Positions 62,070 to 64,000 of a stretch of 64,000 nucleotides of DNA are shown here, in pieces. Every line of letters starts with the position of its first letter. Positions within the stretch are counted from its first letter, which is position 1. The position numbers and the translations under genes were made by a program. Source of the stretch: an uncultured Megasphaera sp. (GTDB taxonomy: Bacteria > Bacillota > Negativicutes > Veillonellales > Megasphaeraceae); assembly GCF_900539295.1 (NCBI RefSeq), contig NZ_UQBH01000005.1:1-64000 (forward strand). The letters are read 5' to 3'. Under the pieces are notes generated by a model. That model made no database searches. It saw nothing but the letters and a program-made list of their open reading frames with translations, and was not told the origin of the DNA.

Positions 62070-62277
62070 CTATGCATAGTATTTTTTATACCAAGCAGCA
62101 AACTGTTCCAGCCCTTCTTCAATCGTCGTTTCCGGCTTAAAATCAAAGTCGCGCTGCAATTCGCTGACGTCAGCATAAGTCTGATAGACGTCGCCGGCCT
62201 GCATAGGCAGATATTCTTTTTCTGCAAAAAAATTATCAGGACACATATAAAAAAGCTCATAAAGATGGCCTCTACAC
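62070..62277 (-). pseudogene. 3' remnant of a UDP-sugar (glucuronate-type) 4-epimerase gene
   Basis: An open frame directly after the sulfatase stop codon, with no start codon, encodes a typical epimerase end: PMQAGDVYQTYADVSELQ, RDFDFKPETTIEEGLEQF and AAWYKKYYA, then TAG. The NAD-binding part and most of the protein are missing. The better preserved part is richer in G+C than the flanking genes, resembling the rest of the chromosome, which points to replacement of the upstream part by AT-rich DNA. Confidence 0.8.
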
Positions 62278-64000
62278 TTAGATATGGCGAACCATCCATG
62301 CCGTCAATGATACATAGTCCGAAGCTAAACGTTCTCCTCGATTACCAGCAACATTATATTTTTCACGCAAATCAATCGTCGCCTCACCTTGAGCTTCGGC
62401 CTTTCCAGACATTACCTCACCCAATTCATCTGTCGTCATCCATTGCTTTGGAGTCACAATATACTCTGGCTGTTCCTGTGTTAGTGATGGATAAAGCGAA
62501 TAATACGTAAAACCTTTAGGTGCAATCAATTCAAAAACCGTAGGCATAATATTCAAATGAGTCCCTATCGTCGCCCCCGAAAACCAGTCTTGCGAAAGAT
62601 CCCGATGATGAATTAACAGCGGTGTACAATATAATTCACGAAACAGATAGTCTCGCGGCACCAACGATGAGTTGCCTAAGTCCCCATACAAACTGGAATG
62701 ATCTCCCGTATAAATAAAGAGACTATCGGGAAAAGCATCCTTCATTTCAGCAATAAACTGACTTACAGCTTGGTCAGCATAGCGCGCTGTTCCCAAAGCG
62801 CGGCAGCGGCTTTCACTATCTCTAATATCTGTTTTAATAGTACTATCAAAAACAGACTTATCAAAATTTAATACGTCATATTTCAATTTATAAGGACCAT
62901 GGTTCGATGTCGTATAAATAAAATGAAATGTCGGTTCTTCAAAATTCTTGATTCGTCTGGCAGCTTCTTTTAAAAATACATGATCGTATACACCAACCCA
63001 AGTCTGAGGCGCCTTAGGTCCACAAAAAGAAGTTGCACTTTCGACACAGTCAAAACCTTGAGCGATACCAAAATGATTAAAGTTACCATTTGACGCATTG
63101 CCACCATACCAGTAAATCGTTCGGTAACCTAATTTTTTCATCTGACCGGCAAATGTCGTAGGAACACTTTTTTTCCAAAATAATTCCATCTCATTTAGTT
63201 CTAACTGTGCGTCATAGATTCCCGCCATCAAAGAAACGATGGATGGTCTGGAAATATTTCCAGCCGGTAAAAATTTATTAAAATAGACTGTATTAGGATT
63301 ATTAATCAAAGCCTTGGTTCCATCCATTATATGCAATCCAGCATATAATGGATCAAGTGCCCATTGCGGTACACTCTCTCCAACAATAAGGAACACATGC
63401 TTCGGCTTTTTGATTTTGGCTCCCTGTGCAGTACGGACAAATGCCATCAGAGGATTTTCTAAAGACTGCCAGTTTAAAAAATAGTCATTGGGCATGATAT
63501 CTGTAATGTGCTGCACTAAGTCTTCATCACTATACTGCATTTCATCTGCCAACGGTTTCCGACGCACCCATTTTAGCGCTACCAAATCGTCGATACATGC
63601 TCTAGCTAAGAAAGAATCTTCCTTGACAATTGAAGGAATTGTATCCCATTCCGGCTTATTTCGATGGTCTAAGGTACCTCCGAATCTGACCCAATAAAAA
63701 CCGACGATAGCTAAGACAAAGACAAGCACATTAAAAGTATATTTCTCAACAGGTAAATCGAAGATAGGCAATCCAATAGAAGGTATGCTCTGCAAAGCAA
63801 GACAAGCTAATAAAACTAAAATAGTATATGGTATATATCCAATCAAGATCCATGCACCATAATCTTCATGAAAAAAAACATCGATAAGATTGCGTTTTTC
63901 CGCATTTTTACCCATGTTAAGCAAATAATTATATGTATCATGAAAATGGCGATAGAAAATCAGTTTCCCCATAAACGCCGTATATAAAATCACGGCATAA
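62278..64000 (-). CDS. LTA-synthase/phosphoethanolamine-transferase-like sulfatase, 5' end outside window
   Basis: At least 571 aa. Two hydrophobic segments remain (WILIGYIPYTILVLLACLAL and FNVLVFVLAIVGFYWVRFGG), then a sulfatase-fold domain: VFLIVGESVP (metal-binding Glu), NISRPSIVSLMAGI (nucleophile region, Ser where most relatives have Thr), TTSNHGPYKL and YTGDHSSLYGDL. Relatives move phosphoglycerol or phosphoethanolamine from lipids to envelope glycans or lipid A. A GTG at 63993 could start it, but the frame is open to the window edge and more membrane helices are expected, so it is treated as partial. AT-rich compared with the rest. Confidence 0.8.
   Translation of the reverse strand, partial: YAVILYTAFMGKLIFYRHFHDTYNYLLNMGKNAEKRNLIDVFFHEDYGAWILIGYIPYTILVLLACLALQSIPSIGLPIFDLPVEKYTFNVLVFVLAIVGFYWVRFGGTLDHRNKPEWDTIPSIVKEDSFLARACIDDLVALKWVRRKPLADEMQYSDEDLVQHITDIMPNDYFLNWQSLENPLMAFVRTAQGAKIKKPKHVFLIVGESVPQWALDPLYAGLHIMDGTKALINNPNTVYFNKFLPAGNISRPSIVSLMAGIYDAQLELNEMELFWKKSVPTTFAGQMKKLGYRTIYWYGGNASNGNFNHFGIAQGFDCVESATSFCGPKAPQTWVGVYDHVFLKEAARRIKNFEEPTFHFIYTTSNHGPYKLKYDVLNFDKSVFDSTIKTDIRDSESRCRALGTARYADQAVSQFIAEMKDAFPDSLFIYTGDHSSLYGDLGNSSLVPRDYLFRELYCTPLLIHHRDLSQDWFSGATIGTHLNIMPTVFELIAPKGFTYYSLYPSLTQEQPEYIVTPKQWMTTDELGEVMSGKAEAQGEATIDLREKYNVAGNRGERLASDYVSLTAWMVRHI

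Overview
The window reads as chromosomal DNA of a Bacillota species in the class Negativicutes, most like Megasphaera. This is an inference from gene content: an etfBA pair, a one-chain acetate/propionate-type CoA-transferase, a GlgX-MalQ fusion inside a glycogen operon, a clostridial-style Fe-S PurF, and strong G+C bias at third codon positions. No database search was possible. Most genes lie on the minus strand in tight operons separated by clear intrinsic terminators.

Layout. 0.3-7.8 kb: topB, then cysteine desulfurase, mnmA, lepA and hemW (tRNA thiolation, translation, radical SAM). 7.8-9.5 kb: a lone OLD-family nuclease. 9.6-21.4 kb: a complete glycogen operon transcribed glgC-glgD-glgP-glgB-glgA-(glgX-malQ fusion). 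21.8-27.5 kb: TRIC-like channel, DUF4127 protein, mltG, trmR, trhP and DUF4911; the last four resemble the conserved yrrLMNO-type cell-wall/tRNA-wobble cluster. 27.6-33 kb: tadA, glf-galU, and an operon of a TPR/cold-shock fusion protein, dcd and a P1-family peptidase. 33.1-37.2 kb: etfBA divergent from an OPT oligopeptide transporter, with well-formed promoters on both strands.

37.2-46.7 kb is a more accessory stretch. It holds a compact structured RNA or terminator with a GNRA loop, small membrane and exported proteins, a YbjN-like protein, an XRE regulator fused to a desulfoferrodoxin-like module, a MATE pump with its divergent LysR regulator, a MarR regulator with a YczE-like membrane protein, DUF421/DUF3290 and MscL with a zinc-ribbon tail.

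46.8-55.6 kb: fumC downstream of a CoA-transferase whose expected catalytic Glu is Asp, then the purine operon purE-F-M-N-(IMP-cyclohydrolase-only purH)-D. That operon is preceded by a consensus promoter, a short leader ORF and an attenuator-like hairpin. 55.7-60.8 kb: a UvrD-type helicase carrying an inserted DEDDh exonuclease, a split chromate transporter with a divergent LysR regulator, and ogt.

60.9-64 kb is AT-rich and decaying: a FemAB/GNAT-like gene broken by one in-frame TGA, a 3' remnant of a sugar-nucleotide epimerase, and an LTA-synthase/phosphoethanolamine-transferase-like sulfatase that runs off the window edge. No tRNA, rRNA, CRISPR array or intact insertion sequence was seen.
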